A program made the position numbers and the translations under genes. A stretch of 64,000 bases of DNA from Agrobacterium tumefaciens (GTDB lineage Bacteria > Pseudomonadota > Alphaproteobacteria > Rhizobiales > Rhizobiaceae), in NCBI GenBank assembly GCA_025559845.1, contig CP048469.1, forward strand, positions 1,240,001 to 1,304,000, given 5' to 3'. This document shows positions 56,071-64,000 of this stretch, in pieces. The notes under the pieces are model-generated. The model did no database searches, had not been told where the DNA came from, and saw nothing but the letters and a program-made list of their open reading frames with translations. Each line of letters begins with the position of its first letter. Positions within the stretch are counted from its first letter, which is position 1.

Positions 56071-59000
56071 TTATTCTGCCGGCGCGACGGGGATCGCGGC
56101 GGGTGTTGCGGCTTTCGACCTGAAGATCCTGCGCACGATGACGAACAGCAGCGGGATGAAGAAAACACCCAGCACCGTTGCCGAAATCATGCCGCCCATC
56201 ACGCCGATACCGATCGAGTTCTGCGCCCCGGAGCCTGCGCCATCGGCAATCGCCAGCGGCAACACGCCGAGGATGAAGGCAAGCGAGGTCATCAGGATCG
56301 GGCGAAGACGCTGGCGTGCGGCCTCGAGCGTTGCTTCCACCAGGCCCTTGCCATGCGCCTGCTGTTCGATGGCGAACTCGACGATCAGGATCGCGTTCTT
56401 CGCGGCAAGACCGATGGTCGTCAGCAGACCGACCTTGAAGTAGACGTCGTTGGTCTGCCCGAACATGGTTGCCGCAACCACCGCCCCAAAAATGCCGATT
56501 GGCACAGACAGAAGAACGGCGAAGGGAATGGTCAGGCTTTCGTAAAGTGCGGCCAGCGCCAGAAACACTACCAGAACCGAGATCGCATAAAGCTGCAGGG
56601 CCTGGTTGCCGGAAAGACGCTCCTGCGCCGACAGGCCGGTCCATTCATGCGCATAACCGGCCGGCAGCTCCGCCATCAGGCTGTCAACCGACGACATGGC
56701 TGTACCCGAGCTGACACCGGCTGCGGCCGACCCCTGGATTTCAACAGCAGAGGCACCGTTGTAACGTTCCAGACGCGGCGAACCATAGGTCCATTTGCCC
56801 GTCGAAAAGGACGAGAATGGCACCATCGTCTCGCTGGAATTACGGGCATACCAGCGGCTGAGGTCTTCAGGCTGCATGCGGAAATCCGTTGCACCCTGCA
56901 CGTAGACCGGCTTCACGCGACCACGATCGATAAAGTCGTTGACATAGGTTCCGCCCCACGCGGTCGACAGCGTGGTGTTGATGTCGGAGAGGTCGAGGCC
57001 GAGCGCGCTTGCCTTTTTGTCATCGATCTGGATCGAATATTGCGGCGTGTCTTCCTGGCCGTTCGGTCGCGTTCCGCTCAGCTGCTTGTCCTTGGCGGCA
57101 GCGGCGAGAAACTGGTTTCGGACATCGATCAGTTGCGCGTGACCGGCACTGTTGTTGTCCATCAGGTAGAACGAAAAGCCGCCGGATGTGCCGAAGCCGG
57201 GAATGGCCGGAGGCTGCAATGCAAAAGCGCTGCCATCGGTAAATCTGGAGAATGCCGCCATGGCGCGACCGGCAATGGCACCGGCTTTCGCCTTGTCATC
57301 CGTACGTCCGGCAAAATCCTTCAGGCTGACGAAGGCGATGCCGACGTTCTGGCCCGCGCCGCCGAAGCTGAAGCCGACGGAAGACATCACGCCTTCGACA
57401 TAGTCCTTCTCATCATTGAGGAAGTAGTTGGTGACGTCGTCCAGCATCTTGCGGGTCCGGTCCTCGGTCGCACCCGGCGGAAGCTGGACGCTGGCGATGA
57501 GCACACCCTGGTCTTCATCCGGAATGAACGAGGATTCCATGCGCGTGAAGACAAGTCCCGTGACGACGACGATGGCCGCAAAGATCACCAGAAACACCGG
57601 GCTGCGGCGAATGATGCCGCCGACGCTTTTCTGGTAGCCCTGGGTGGTCTTTTCAAAGCCGCGGTTGAACCAGCCGAAAATGCCCTTGTTCTTTGCGTCA
57701 TGCTTGGGTGGACGCAACAGCGTTGCGCAGAGCGCTGGCGTGAAGATCAGGGCAACGCCGACCGAAAGCACCATGGCCGAAACGATGGTGACCGAGAACT
57801 GGCGATAGATGATGCCGACCGATCCGGAGAAGAACGCCATCGGAATGAACACGGCAGACAGCACCGTGGCGATGCCGATCAGCGCGCTGGAGATTTCCTT
57901 CATCGACTTGATCGTGGCAGCCTTGGGGTCGAGCCCCTCCTCCTCCATGACGCGCTCGACGTTTTCGACAACGACAATCGCGTCGTCCACCAGAAGGCCG
58001 ATGGCCAGCACCATGCCGAACATCGTCAGCGTGTTGATGGAGTAACCGAACAGCGACAGGATGCCGAAGGTGCCAAGCAGCACGACGGGAACGGCAAGGG
58101 TGGGAATGATCGTTGCGCGGAAGCTCTGCAGGAACACGAACATCACGACGAAGACCAGAACGATGGCTTCACCGAGCGTCTTGACCACGTCTTCAATCGA
58201 CAGTTCCACGAACGGGGTCGTGTCGTAGGGGTAAACCACTTCGACATTCTGCGGCATCGTCGGCTTCAGCGCCTCGATGGCGGCCTTGACGCCGTTCGCG
58301 GTGTCTATGGCGTTTGCGCCGGTGGCGAGATTGACGCCGAGACCGCTGGCCGGCTGGCCATTGTATTTCGTCGTGGTGGTGTAGCTTTCCGCGCCGAGTT
58401 CGACGGTTGCCACGTCGCTCATCTGCACGACGGAACCGTCCGTCAGGCTTTTCAGAATGATGTTCTTGAATTCTTCAGGGGTCTGGAGACGGCTTTTCGC
58501 CGTAACCGTGGCGTTGAGCTGCTGGCCCTTGCGCTGCGGCGCGGCACCGAGCTGCCCGGCCGAAACCTGGGTATTCTGGGCCTCGATGGCCGAGGTGACA
58601 TCGCCGACCGTCAGCGAATATTTCGACAGCTTGTCGGGGTCCAGCCAGATGCGCATGGCATAACCGGAACCGAACATCTGTGTATCGCCAACGCCTTCAA
58701 CGCGGGCAATGCGGTCCTTCAGCGTGCTGTCGATATAGTCGGAAATATCCGTGGAGCTGAGTTTGCCGTCCGTCGATACGAAGGCGGCAATCAGCAGGAA
58801 GCTGGAGGTCGACTTCGTCACGGTGATGCCGGCCGTCTGAACGGCCGTGGGCAGGTTGGACTCCACCTGCTGCAACTTGTTCTGCACCTGCATCTGCGCG
58901 ACATCGGGGTCGGCCTTGTTGGTGAAGGTCAGCTCGATCGAGGCTTCGCCGGTCGATGTGGACGTGGCGGTCATGTAGTCGAGATTGTCGATACCGGTCA

Positions 59001-59205
59001 TGCCCTGCTCGATGACCTTGGTCACCGAGTTTTCGACCGTCTGGGCGTCAGCGCCGGAATAGCTGGCGCTGATCGTTACCGAGGTCGGGGCGATCTGCGG
59101 ATATTGCGAGATCGAGAGACCGGTGATCGACAGCACGCCTGCCAGCATCACGCAGACGGCGATCACCCATGCGAAGATGGGGCGGTTGATGAAGAACAGA
59201 GACAT
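56071..59205 (-). CDS. RND multidrug efflux pump, AcrB/MexB (HAE1) type
   Basis: The 1044-aa length is standard for HAE1 pumps. It opens [18 protein letters not shown], has the paired proton-relay Asp residues in helix 4 ([18 protein letters not shown], about 400-410), and the GxxxGxxDDAIV context typical of the family. Two large periplasmic loops lie between helices 1-2 and 7-8. It extrudes drugs, detergents or plant-derived compounds using the proton gradient. Its ATG 59205 overlaps the adaptor stop. Confidence 0.95.
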   Translation of the reverse strand: MSLFFINRPIFAWVIAVCVMLAGVLSITGLSISQYPQIAPTSVTISASYSGADAQTVENSVTKVIEQGMTGIDNLDYMTATSTSTGEASIELTFTNKADPDVAQMQVQNKLQQVESNLPTAVQTAGITVTKSTSSFLLIAAFVSTDGKLSSTDISDYIDSTLKDRIARVEGVGDTQMFGSGYAMRIWLDPDKLSKYSLTVGDVTSAIEAQNTQVSAGQLGAAPQRKGQQLNATVTAKSRLQTPEEFKNIILKSLTDGSVVQMSDVATVELGAESYTTTTKYNGQPASGLGVNLATGANAIDTANGVKAAIEALKPTMPQNVEVVYPYDTTPFVELSIEDVVKTLGEAIVLVFVVMFVFLQSFRATIIPTLAVPVVLLGTFGILSLFGYSINTLTMFGMVLAIGLLVDDAIVVVENVERVMEEEGLDPKAATIKSMKEISSALIGIATVLSAVFIPMAFFSGSVGIIYRQFSVTIVSAMVLSVGVALIFTPALCATLLRPPKHDAKNKGIFGWFNRGFEKTTQGYQKSVGGIIRRSPVFLVIFAAIVVVTGLVFTRMESSFIPDEDQGVLIASVQLPPGATEDRTRKMLDDVTNYFLNDEKDYVEGVMSSVGFSFGGAGQNVGIAFVSLKDFAGRTDDKAKAGAIAGRAMAAFSRFTDGSAFALQPPAIPGFGTSGGFSFYLMDNNSAGHAQLIDVRNQFLAAAAKDKQLSGTRPNGQEDTPQYSIQIDDKKASALGLDLSDINTTLSTAWGGTYVNDFIDRGRVKPVYVQGATDFRMQPEDLSRWYARNSSETMVPFSSFSTGKWTYGSPRLERYNGASAVEIQGSAAAGVSSGTAMSSVDSLMAELPAGYAHEWTGLSAQERLSGNQALQLYAISVLVVFLALAALYESLTIPFAVLLSVPIGIFGAVVAATMFGQTNDVYFKVGLLTTIGLAAKNAILIVEFAIEQQAHGKGLVEATLEAARQRLRPILMTSLAFILGVLPLAIADGAGSGAQNSIGIGVMGGMISATVLGVFFIPLLFVIVRRIFRSKAATPAAIPVAPAE

Positions 59206-60428
59206 CAGTGCTGCGCCTCCGTCAGGCTGGCGACCTTGTTGGGGGTGTCGATGGATGCAGCCTTGAGTTCGCCGGTCGCGTTGTCGATGGTCACTTCCTT
59301 TACGTCGACATCCTGGCCGATCTGCGTGCGCTGCGTACCCTCGACGATCACCCGGTCGCCATCTTCGACACCTGCTGTCACCAGCCAGTTGTTGCCGATG
59401 CTGCGGTCCACCGTCAGGACGCGCTCTTCGACCTTGTTGTCCTTGCTGACGAAACGTGCGGTCGGTTCACCCTTGGTGTTGCGCGACACGCCGCGCTGCG
59501 GCACCAGATAGCTGTTTGGCGCAACGCCTTCCTGGATCACGGCGCGCACATACATGCCCGGCAGCACGATGCGGTCGGGGTTTGGAAACTGCGCGCGAAG
59601 TTTGACCGTGCCGGCCGATTCATCGACCGTCGCCTCGGCAAATTCCACCGTGCCGGTCTTGGCGTATTCCTTGCCGTTGTCGAGTTTCAGGTTGACCGAG
59701 ACGTTGATGCCCGAAAAACGCAACTGCCCGGCATCGACGGCCTCTCTGAGATCGAGGATTTTCGAGCTGGCCTGCGTCACATCGACATTGATCGGATCGA
59801 GGCTTCTGATCGTCGTCAGCGCCGTGGTCTGCTCCGCCGTGACAAGCGCGCCGACAGTAATGGCCGAGGCATCGACACGGCCGGAAATCGGCGCGCGGAT
59901 CTTGGTGTATTCGAGATTGATGCGGGCTGTCTCGACGCTCGCCTTGGCCGACGCGACATCCGCCTTGGCCTGTGCCAGCGTCGACTTCGCGTCTTCAAGG
60001 TCCTGCTCACTGACGGCGTTGTTCGATGTCAGGCGGCCGTAACGGTCGACTTTGGCCTGTGCGCTCGGCAGAGCCCCTTCAGCCTTCTGCAGTGAGGCAA
60101 CGGCGCTGTCATAGCTCGCCTGGTAGGTCGCGGGGTCGAGTTCGTAGAGCACGTCGCCCGCCTTTACCTCGCTGCCCTCCTTGAAATTGCGCTTGCGGAT
60201 AATGCCGCCAACCTGCGGGCGGACCTCTGCTTCCAGCGAAGCGGATGTCCGGCCCGGCAGCTCCGCCGTAATGGCCACGTCCTGCGGGTTCAGCACCACG
60301 ACACTGACATTGGGCTTGGCGGCTGCGGCCGGTGGCGCTGCTGCCTTTTCATCGCTGCAGGCGGCGAGCGCTGCACACACAAAGAATGCGAAACCTGCTG
60401 CAAAAATGGGTCTTGATCTGGGGGGCAC
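59205..60428 (-). CDS. RND periplasmic adaptor (membrane fusion) lipoprotein, AcrA-like
   Basis: The 407-aa protein starts at GTG 60428 with AAGG upstream. A signal peptide with lipobox (CAALAACSD) leads to a barrel-sandwich hybrid domain ([29 protein letters not shown]), a helical hairpin (90-170) and beta-barrel/membrane-proximal domains with [10 protein letters not shown] and VLPGMYVRA. It links the RND pump to the outer-membrane factor. It is the first gene of the four-gene operon, divergent from the TetR regulator. Confidence 0.92.
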   Translation of the reverse strand: MPPRSRPIFAAGFAFFVCAALAACSDEKAAAPPAAAAKPNVSVVVLNPQDVAITAELPGRTSASLEAEVRPQVGGIIRKRNFKEGSEVKAGDVLYELDPATYQASYDSAVASLQKAEGALPSAQAKVDRYGRLTSNNAVSEQDLEDAKSTLAQAKADVASAKASVETARINLEYTKIRAPISGRVDASAITVGALVTAEQTTALTTIRSLDPINVDVTQASSKILDLREAVDAGQLRFSGINVSVNLKLDNGKEYAKTGTVEFAEATVDESAGTVKLRAQFPNPDRIVLPGMYVRAVIQEGVAPNSYLVPQRGVSRNTKGEPTARFVSKDNKVEERVLTVDRSIGNNWLVTAGVEDGDRVIVEGTQRTQIGQDVDVKEVTIDNATGELKAASIDTPNKVASLTEAQH

Positions 60429-60445
60429 GGGTTTTTACCTTTTTC

Positions 60446-60461
60446 TGTAACGGTGGGTACA
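60446..60461. promoter_or_regulatory. Candidate TetR operator between regulator and pump genes
   Basis: TGTAACGGTGGGTACA lies in the 79-bp divergent region (60429-60507). Only the outer TGTA/TACA arms are symmetric. The place is right for a local TetR repressor site controlling both directions, but no second copy supports it. Confidence 0.35.
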
Positions 60462-60507
60462 AATAATCAATTTGCGGTAAGAGTCAACGCATGCTAGGGA
60501 GACGTTC

Positions 60508-61158
60508 ATGGAAAATTCACCAGCAGACACGCCCGAAAGGCCGGCGGAACGAAGCCGCGGCAGGCCGAAAATCTATAGTGATGAGCAGCGTCGACAGACG
60601 ATTCTGGACGAGGCGCGGCGCACCTTCACCGAGGAAGGTTTTCGCCGCACGACCATCGCCAAGGTCGCGGCGCGCTGCAAAATTTCGAAGCAGACCATCT
60701 ACGAATCGTTCGAGAGCAAGGTCGATCTGTTCAAGGCCGTGGTGGGCGATCACCGCCGCATGATGCTGGACCTGCCCCGCCCTGCCGATGAAGACGCACC
60801 TGTCGATATCGTCATCGAACGTATCTTTCGCATCGATATCGACGAGGAAATGGACGCGGAACGCGACAGCTTTCTCTCGATCATTTTTGCCGAATCGAAA
60901 GAAGTGCCCGAACTGTTCGATTTCATCCGCGACGAAGGCGCCGATCCTTCAAGGCGCGATTTGATCGACTGGCTGAAAAATCAGGTCGAGCGTGGGCGAC
61001 TGAAGATCGACAACCCCGAAAGTGGGGCGCGCATGCTGATGGATATGCTGCTCGGCCCAACCGGACCCGGCCGCCGCGACTGGGCCACATTGGAAGACCG
61101 CCGCCGCCACCTCAGATGGTGCATCGACTTCTTCATGGCTTCGGCCGCGGCCAGGTGA
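60508..61158 (+). CDS. TetR/AcrR-family repressor of the efflux operon
   Basis: The 216-aa protein has a TetR N-terminal domain: DEARRTFTEEGFRRTTIAKVAARCKISKQTIYESFESKVDLFKAVV (residues about 35-80). The ligand domain is helical. The start has AGGGAGA upstream. Its divergent position to the adaptor gene is the standard arrangement for repressors such as AcrR. The protein does not resemble my recollection of Agrobacterium AmeR, so I give no symbol. Confidence 0.88.
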   Translation: MENSPADTPERPAERSRGRPKIYSDEQRRQTILDEARRTFTEEGFRRTTIAKVAARCKISKQTIYESFESKVDLFKAVVGDHRRMMLDLPRPADEDAPVDIVIERIFRIDIDEEMDAERDSFLSIIFAESKEVPELFDFIRDEGADPSRRDLIDWLKNQVERGRLKIDNPESGARMLMDMLLGPTGPGRRDWATLEDRRRHLRWCIDFFMASAAAR

Positions 61159-61195
61159 CGGATGCGGTGATCGCGTAAAGGAACGAACCGTCGCC

Positions 61196-61768
61196 ATGAC
61201 ACGTCCTCACTATGAAACGGCCATTCAGGCACTCGGCATCATGGAGGCGCTTGCGGCTTACGATCCACATATCGCCGGAACACCCCCACTGGGTGTGCAT
61301 ACCGAAAAGAGCGATATCGACATCCTGTGCCATGCGACTGACCAGCAATCCTTCCTGCGGGACGTCGTAAATTTATATGGAGACCGCAAGGCGTTTTGTG
61401 TCTGGCAGTGGACGTCGAACGACCAGCCAATCATCGCAAGCTTTACCACAGAAGGTTGGGACTTCGAAATATTTGCCAGCCGCCTCCCGGTCGTCGCACA
61501 GGCCGGATGGCGTCATTTTGAAATCGAGAAACGCCTTCTTGCCCTCGGCGGCAGTGCATTCAAAGCGAAAATACTCGCGCTCCGAAGCGAGGGATTGAAA
61601 ACCGAACCGGCGTTCTGGAGCGCGCTGCAGTCCGCCGGTGATCCCTATCTGGGATTGCTGGACCTTGAGGCTGCTTCGGACGAGGAACTGCGCGGCAGGC
61701 TCGCCGAAGCCGGATTTGTGTGCCGGCTGGATATGGAACCTGCTGCAAAAGCTCTACGCTCCACCTAA
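61196..61768 (+). CDS. DUF4269 nucleotidyltransferase-like protein
   Basis: The 190-aa protein has LGVHTEKSDIDILCHA, a nucleotidyltransferase-like D-x-D motif, then FCVWQWTSNDQPIIASF and AGWRHFEIEKRLLALGG, matching the DUF4269 family. It may transfer nucleotides to a small molecule or protein; no substrate is known. It follows the TetR gene by 37 bp on the same strand. Confidence 0.8.
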   Translation: MTRPHYETAIQALGIMEALAAYDPHIAGTPPLGVHTEKSDIDILCHATDQQSFLRDVVNLYGDRKAFCVWQWTSNDQPIIASFTTEGWDFEIFASRLPVVAQAGWRHFEIEKRLLALGGSAFKAKILALRSEGLKTEPAFWSALQSAGDPYLGLLDLEAASDEELRGRLAEAGFVCRLDMEPAAKALRST

Positions 61769-61803
61769 AAAAACGCCCCGGAATGCGCTGGCATCCGGGG
61801 CGT
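61767..61803 (-). terminator. Intrinsic terminator of the hydrolase gene
   Basis: ACGCCCCGGA (61773-61782) and TCCGGGGCGT (61794-61803) form a perfect 10-bp stem with an 11-base loop. On the minus strand the stem is followed by seven T, so it closes the hydrolase gene at 61812; it may also stop the convergent DUF4269 transcript. Confidence 0.88.
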
Positions 61804-61811
61804 CTGTCTTG

Positions 61812-62771
61812 TCATGCGGCTGTCTTTGTCTTGGCCGTCGATGCGTCAGCCAGATGTTTTCTGAAGAACGGCACGATTTCCTTGAGCGCCTTGCCCACGG
61901 GTTCAGGCTTGTCGTAGAGGTCGTAGTGTGACCAGCCTTCGACGACGACCAGCTCCTTGTTCTTCGAGGCGGCGCGACCATAGATTTCCATCCCGTCACG
62001 ATAGGCACCAAAGCCGCCGGGCTTGTCGCCGAACACCAGCATCATTGGCTGCGTCAGCAGCGTTTCAGCGAAGGCGAAGGCGTCCCAAGCAACGGCTGAC
62101 GCGGCATGCGAGACCAACATCCTCGTCCCTGCCCCTGCGGCCGGGCACCGGTTGCGGTAGTAGTCCGTCGCTTCCAGCACATCGATGTCAGTGATACCCG
62201 CGGCATTGCCCTCTTCGACGCTGGCGGGCAGGAAGATGTTTATGCGCTCTTCTGCTCCGGCGTTCTCGGCCGTTCGCTGTGCGGCCATTCCTTCGAGCGC
62301 CCCGACGGGGTCGAAGTTGCTGAAGCCCTCTCGCATCAGACGTCCAAAGTTGACACCGGTAATACTGACCAACGCCTTGATGCGCTTATCGATGATGGTG
62401 GCCTTGATGGAGTAGCCGCCGCCACCGCAGATGCCGAGGATACCGATGTTGTTGGCATCGACGTAGGGCAAGGATTGGGCATAGTCGATGACATCACGAT
62501 AGTCCTTCACCCGCTGCTCCGGGTCTTCAATCCAGCGGGGTTGTCCGCCGCTGCCACCCTGGAAGCTGGCGTCCGGAACAATGACGACGAAACCCGCTTT
62601 TGCCAGCGCTGCGCCGTAGACGTTGCCGGCCGTCTGCTCTTTGCAGCTGCCGATAGGATGGTTCGAAACGATTGCCGGATAGCGATGCCCGGCGTTGTAG
62701 TCGGGTGGGAGGTGAATGTCGGCGGCGATGTTCCAATGCATTCCGGGGTTACGGATGTTCACGGTTTCCAT
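61812..62771 (-). CDS. YcjY-like alpha/beta hydrolase
   Basis: The 319-aa protein has an alpha/beta hydrolase fold. HPIGSCKEQTAGNVYG gives the oxyanion region, GILGICGGGGYS (near 121-132) the nucleophile elbow with Cys at the nucleophile site as in dienelactone hydrolases, and SHYDLYDKP the late His. These proteins belong to the YcjY/dipeptidyl-peptidase-like group. The start at 62771 has GGAG upstream. Substrate unknown. It is about 40 percent similar by eye to the next gene upstream. Confidence 0.82.
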   Translation of the reverse strand: METVNIRNPGMHWNIAADIHLPPDYNAGHRYPAIVSNHPIGSCKEQTAGNVYGAALAKAGFVVIVPDASFQGGSGGQPRWIEDPEQRVKDYRDVIDYAQSLPYVDANNIGILGICGGGGYSIKATIIDKRIKALVSITGVNFGRLMREGFSNFDPVGALEGMAAQRTAENAGAEERINIFLPASVEEGNAAGITDIDVLEATDYYRNRCPAAGAGTRMLVSHAASAVAWDAFAFAETLLTQPMMLVFGDKPGGFGAYRDGMEIYGRAASKNKELVVVEGWSHYDLYDKPEPVGKALKEIVPFFRKHLADASTAKTKTAA

Positions 62772-62823
62772 GTGACTCTCCTGTTTACCTGAAGCGACTT
62801 GCGCTCGGTGGTTTCTAGTCCCG

Positions 62824-63771
62824 TTACTCGGCGGCTTGGCTGGCAGTGGTGTCGGCAACGAGCTTTGCCCGAAAGAACGGTGCGAGGACCGACACGGCTT
62901 CATCGACATATTTTTCGCCGTCATACAGCTCCATGTGGTTGGCACCTTCAACGACATGCAGCGCCTTGTCTCGGCTTGCGGCACGCTTCAGAAGGTCATC
63001 GCTCATCCACTTGCTACCGGCCTTGCTGCCGGCAACGACCTGCAACGGCTGTGTCAGATAGACCTCGGCCATGTGGTAAGCGTCATAGGTGATGATCTGG
63101 TTGAGGCTGCGCAGCGTCGCAAAACCGGGTGCGGTCGGGCATTCGGCGCGGGGGGTGTGGTAATACTCCCAGGCCTGACGCAGTTCTTCATTCGGCGCGT
63201 CCTCTTCCTTCAGCGGAGCAAGCGGCATCTGTCCCTTCTGGGCGCTTCCCGCATCGGCCGTACGGGCATTCGATCCCGCCTCGATATAGGGCAAGGCGTC
63301 GATGTCCTTGACGTTGTTTTCCCAGCCGTTGCGGAACATCGAGCCGATGTTGACCGCGCTCACTGTGCCAACGGCCTTGATGCGGCGGTCCTGGATGGCG
63401 GCGTTGGCGGTGTAACCAGCGCCGGCGCAGATGCCCATCGCGCCGATGCGGCTCTGGTCGATGTAGGCAAGCGTCGTCAGGTAATCGATAACGGCGCTGA
63501 CATCTTCCGTGCGGATATACGGGTTTTCGAGCTGGCGCGGCTCACCGCCGCTTTCGCCCTGATAGGAGGCGTCATAGGCAATCGTCACGAAACCTGCTTC
63601 GGCAAGCTTGCGGGCATAGGTGCCGGCGGTCTGTTCCTTCACGCCGCCGCCGGGATGGGAGACGACGATGGCAGGATACTGGCGGTTCTCATCAAAACCT
63701 GCGGGGAAGTTGATGACGGCCGACATGGTGATTTCAGGGTTATTCGAATTGGTGAAGCTGATCTTTCCCAT
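62824..63771 (-). CDS. YcjY-like alpha/beta hydrolase, second copy
   Basis: The 315-aa protein has HPGGGVKEQTAGTYAR, GAMGICAGAGYTANAA (Cys at the nucleophile site), and NHMELYDGEKYV for the late His. It is a paralogue of the downstream hydrolase, 52 bp away and on the same strand. Start at 63771 with GAGG 8 nt upstream; an ATG six bases earlier is too close to that site. It diverges from a LysR regulator. Confidence 0.83.
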   Translation of the reverse strand: MGKISFTNSNNPEITMSAVINFPAGFDENRQYPAIVVSHPGGGVKEQTAGTYARKLAEAGFVTIAYDASYQGESGGEPRQLENPYIRTEDVSAVIDYLTTLAYIDQSRIGAMGICAGAGYTANAAIQDRRIKAVGTVSAVNIGSMFRNGWENNVKDIDALPYIEAGSNARTADAGSAQKGQMPLAPLKEEDAPNEELRQAWEYYHTPRAECPTAPGFATLRSLNQIITYDAYHMAEVYLTQPLQVVAGSKAGSKWMSDDLLKRAASRDKALHVVEGANHMELYDGEKYVDEAVSVLAPFFRAKLVADTTASQAAE

Positions 63772-63843
63772 GGTCATATCCTCTTGGTTGGTCTGGTCTG
63801 TCGTGCACCAGAAGGGATGACTGGAAATATAGATCCATCTCAC

Positions 63844-63891
63844 CTATCACTCTATGATAGAGAATTGCATGAACCTATCACTGAGGTGATA
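63844..63891. promoter_or_regulatory. Two dyads in the hydrolase/LysR divergent region
   Basis: CTATCACTCTATGATAG (63844-63860) and TATCACTGAGGTGATA (63876-63891) are palindromes of related sequence, each preceded by AACC or CACC, with centres 32 bp apart, three helical turns. They are probable binding sites for the adjacent LysR protein; the second also covers the ribosome binding site of its gene. Confidence 0.68.
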
Positions 63892-63892
63892 A

Positions 63893-64000
63893 ATGAAACG
63901 CGATGAAATGGCGGATCTGACGGCTTTTGTCGTTGTCGCGGAAGAGCGCAACTTCACCCGCGCCGCGCTGAAACTTGGCCTGTCCCAGTCCGCACTGAGC
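63893..64000 (+). CDS. LysR-family regulator, partial at right edge
   Basis: The visible 36 residues, from MADLTAFVVVAEERNFTRAA to LGLSQSALS, are the start of a LysR helix-turn-helix. ATG 63893 has GAGGTG upstream; an internal ATG at 63908 is possible. The rest of the gene lies outside the window. It probably controls the divergent hydrolases. Confidence 0.85.
   Translation, partial: MKRDEMADLTAFVVVAEERNFTRAALKLGLSQSALS

Noticed and set aside
56353..59511. Plus-strand frame of 1052 codons
   Set aside because: It is the antisense of the RND pump. Its length only reflects the lack of stops opposite a G/C-ending coding frame.
60508..61158. Naming the TetR and pump as AmeR/AmeABC
   Set aside because: The TetR sequence does not match my recollection of AmeR, so no specific Agrobacterium name is given.
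1..64000. CRISPR arrays and insertion sequences
   Set aside because: I saw no regularly spaced identical repeats and no transposase with terminal inverted repeats.

Overview
The window is Rhizobiaceae (Agrobacterium/Rhizobium-like) chromosome carrying most of one tailed-phage prophage. The assignment rests on high GC with G/C-ending codons, a D-Ala-D-Ala carboxypeptidase with a SPOR tail, YcjY-like hydrolases, and prophage versions of the alphaproteobacterial regulators GcrA and GapR (DUF2312).

Positions 1-41735 are prophage and run off the left edge. The right end is fixed by a tyrosine integrase (40270-41568) next to the 3' end of tRNA-Ser(UGA) (41736-41825), the likely attB. The immunity region lies near 27.1-28.5 kb: a leftward Cro-like gene, a rightward CI-like repressor, a lysogen lipoprotein and two promoters, each with a 16-bp operator between -35 and -10. 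Leftward from 27288 runs a tightly overlapped unit: regulators (Cro-like, HTH protein, GapR-like, GcrA), two PD-(D/E)XK-like nucleases, a DUF1376 protein, small and large terminase, portal, scaffold, a CsrA-like protein and tail-fibre-like genes. A lower-GC cassette at 11.9-13.6 kb holds an O-antigen-type acyltransferase. Then comes a giant polyvalent virion protein of at least 3906 codons: SleB hydrolase, M15 peptidase, hydrophobic segment, InPase-like domain, N6-adenine methylase, SNF2-like helicase and RadC/JAB domain. Two small genes with their own ribosome binding sites and strongly coding-like base use sit in another frame inside its interdomain linkers. No coat, tail-tube or classical endolysin gene is visible; these probably lie left of the window.

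Rightward from 28504 to 40273 runs a block of about 26 small overlapping early or accessory genes: two adenine methyltransferases, an XRE regulator, a TAXI/TRAP-like binding lipoprotein with a two-helix membrane partner, ASCH, DUF7694 and DUF5131 phage proteins, and many zinc-ribbon proteins. It ends at an intrinsic terminator inside the 3' end of the integrase gene.

Positions 41826-64000 are host chromosome: small membrane and zinc-ribbon proteins, a candidate small RNA, the carboxypeptidase, a CoA-transferase divergent from a citrate-synthase-like protein with an HTH domain, a MerR-controlled class IV aminotransferase, a HAD hydrolase, a methyltransferase, a four-gene efflux operon (periplasmic adaptor, RND pump, outer-membrane factor, Bcr/CflA exporter) divergent from a TetR regulator, a DUF4269 protein, and two YcjY-like hydrolases divergent from a LysR regulator cut by the right edge.
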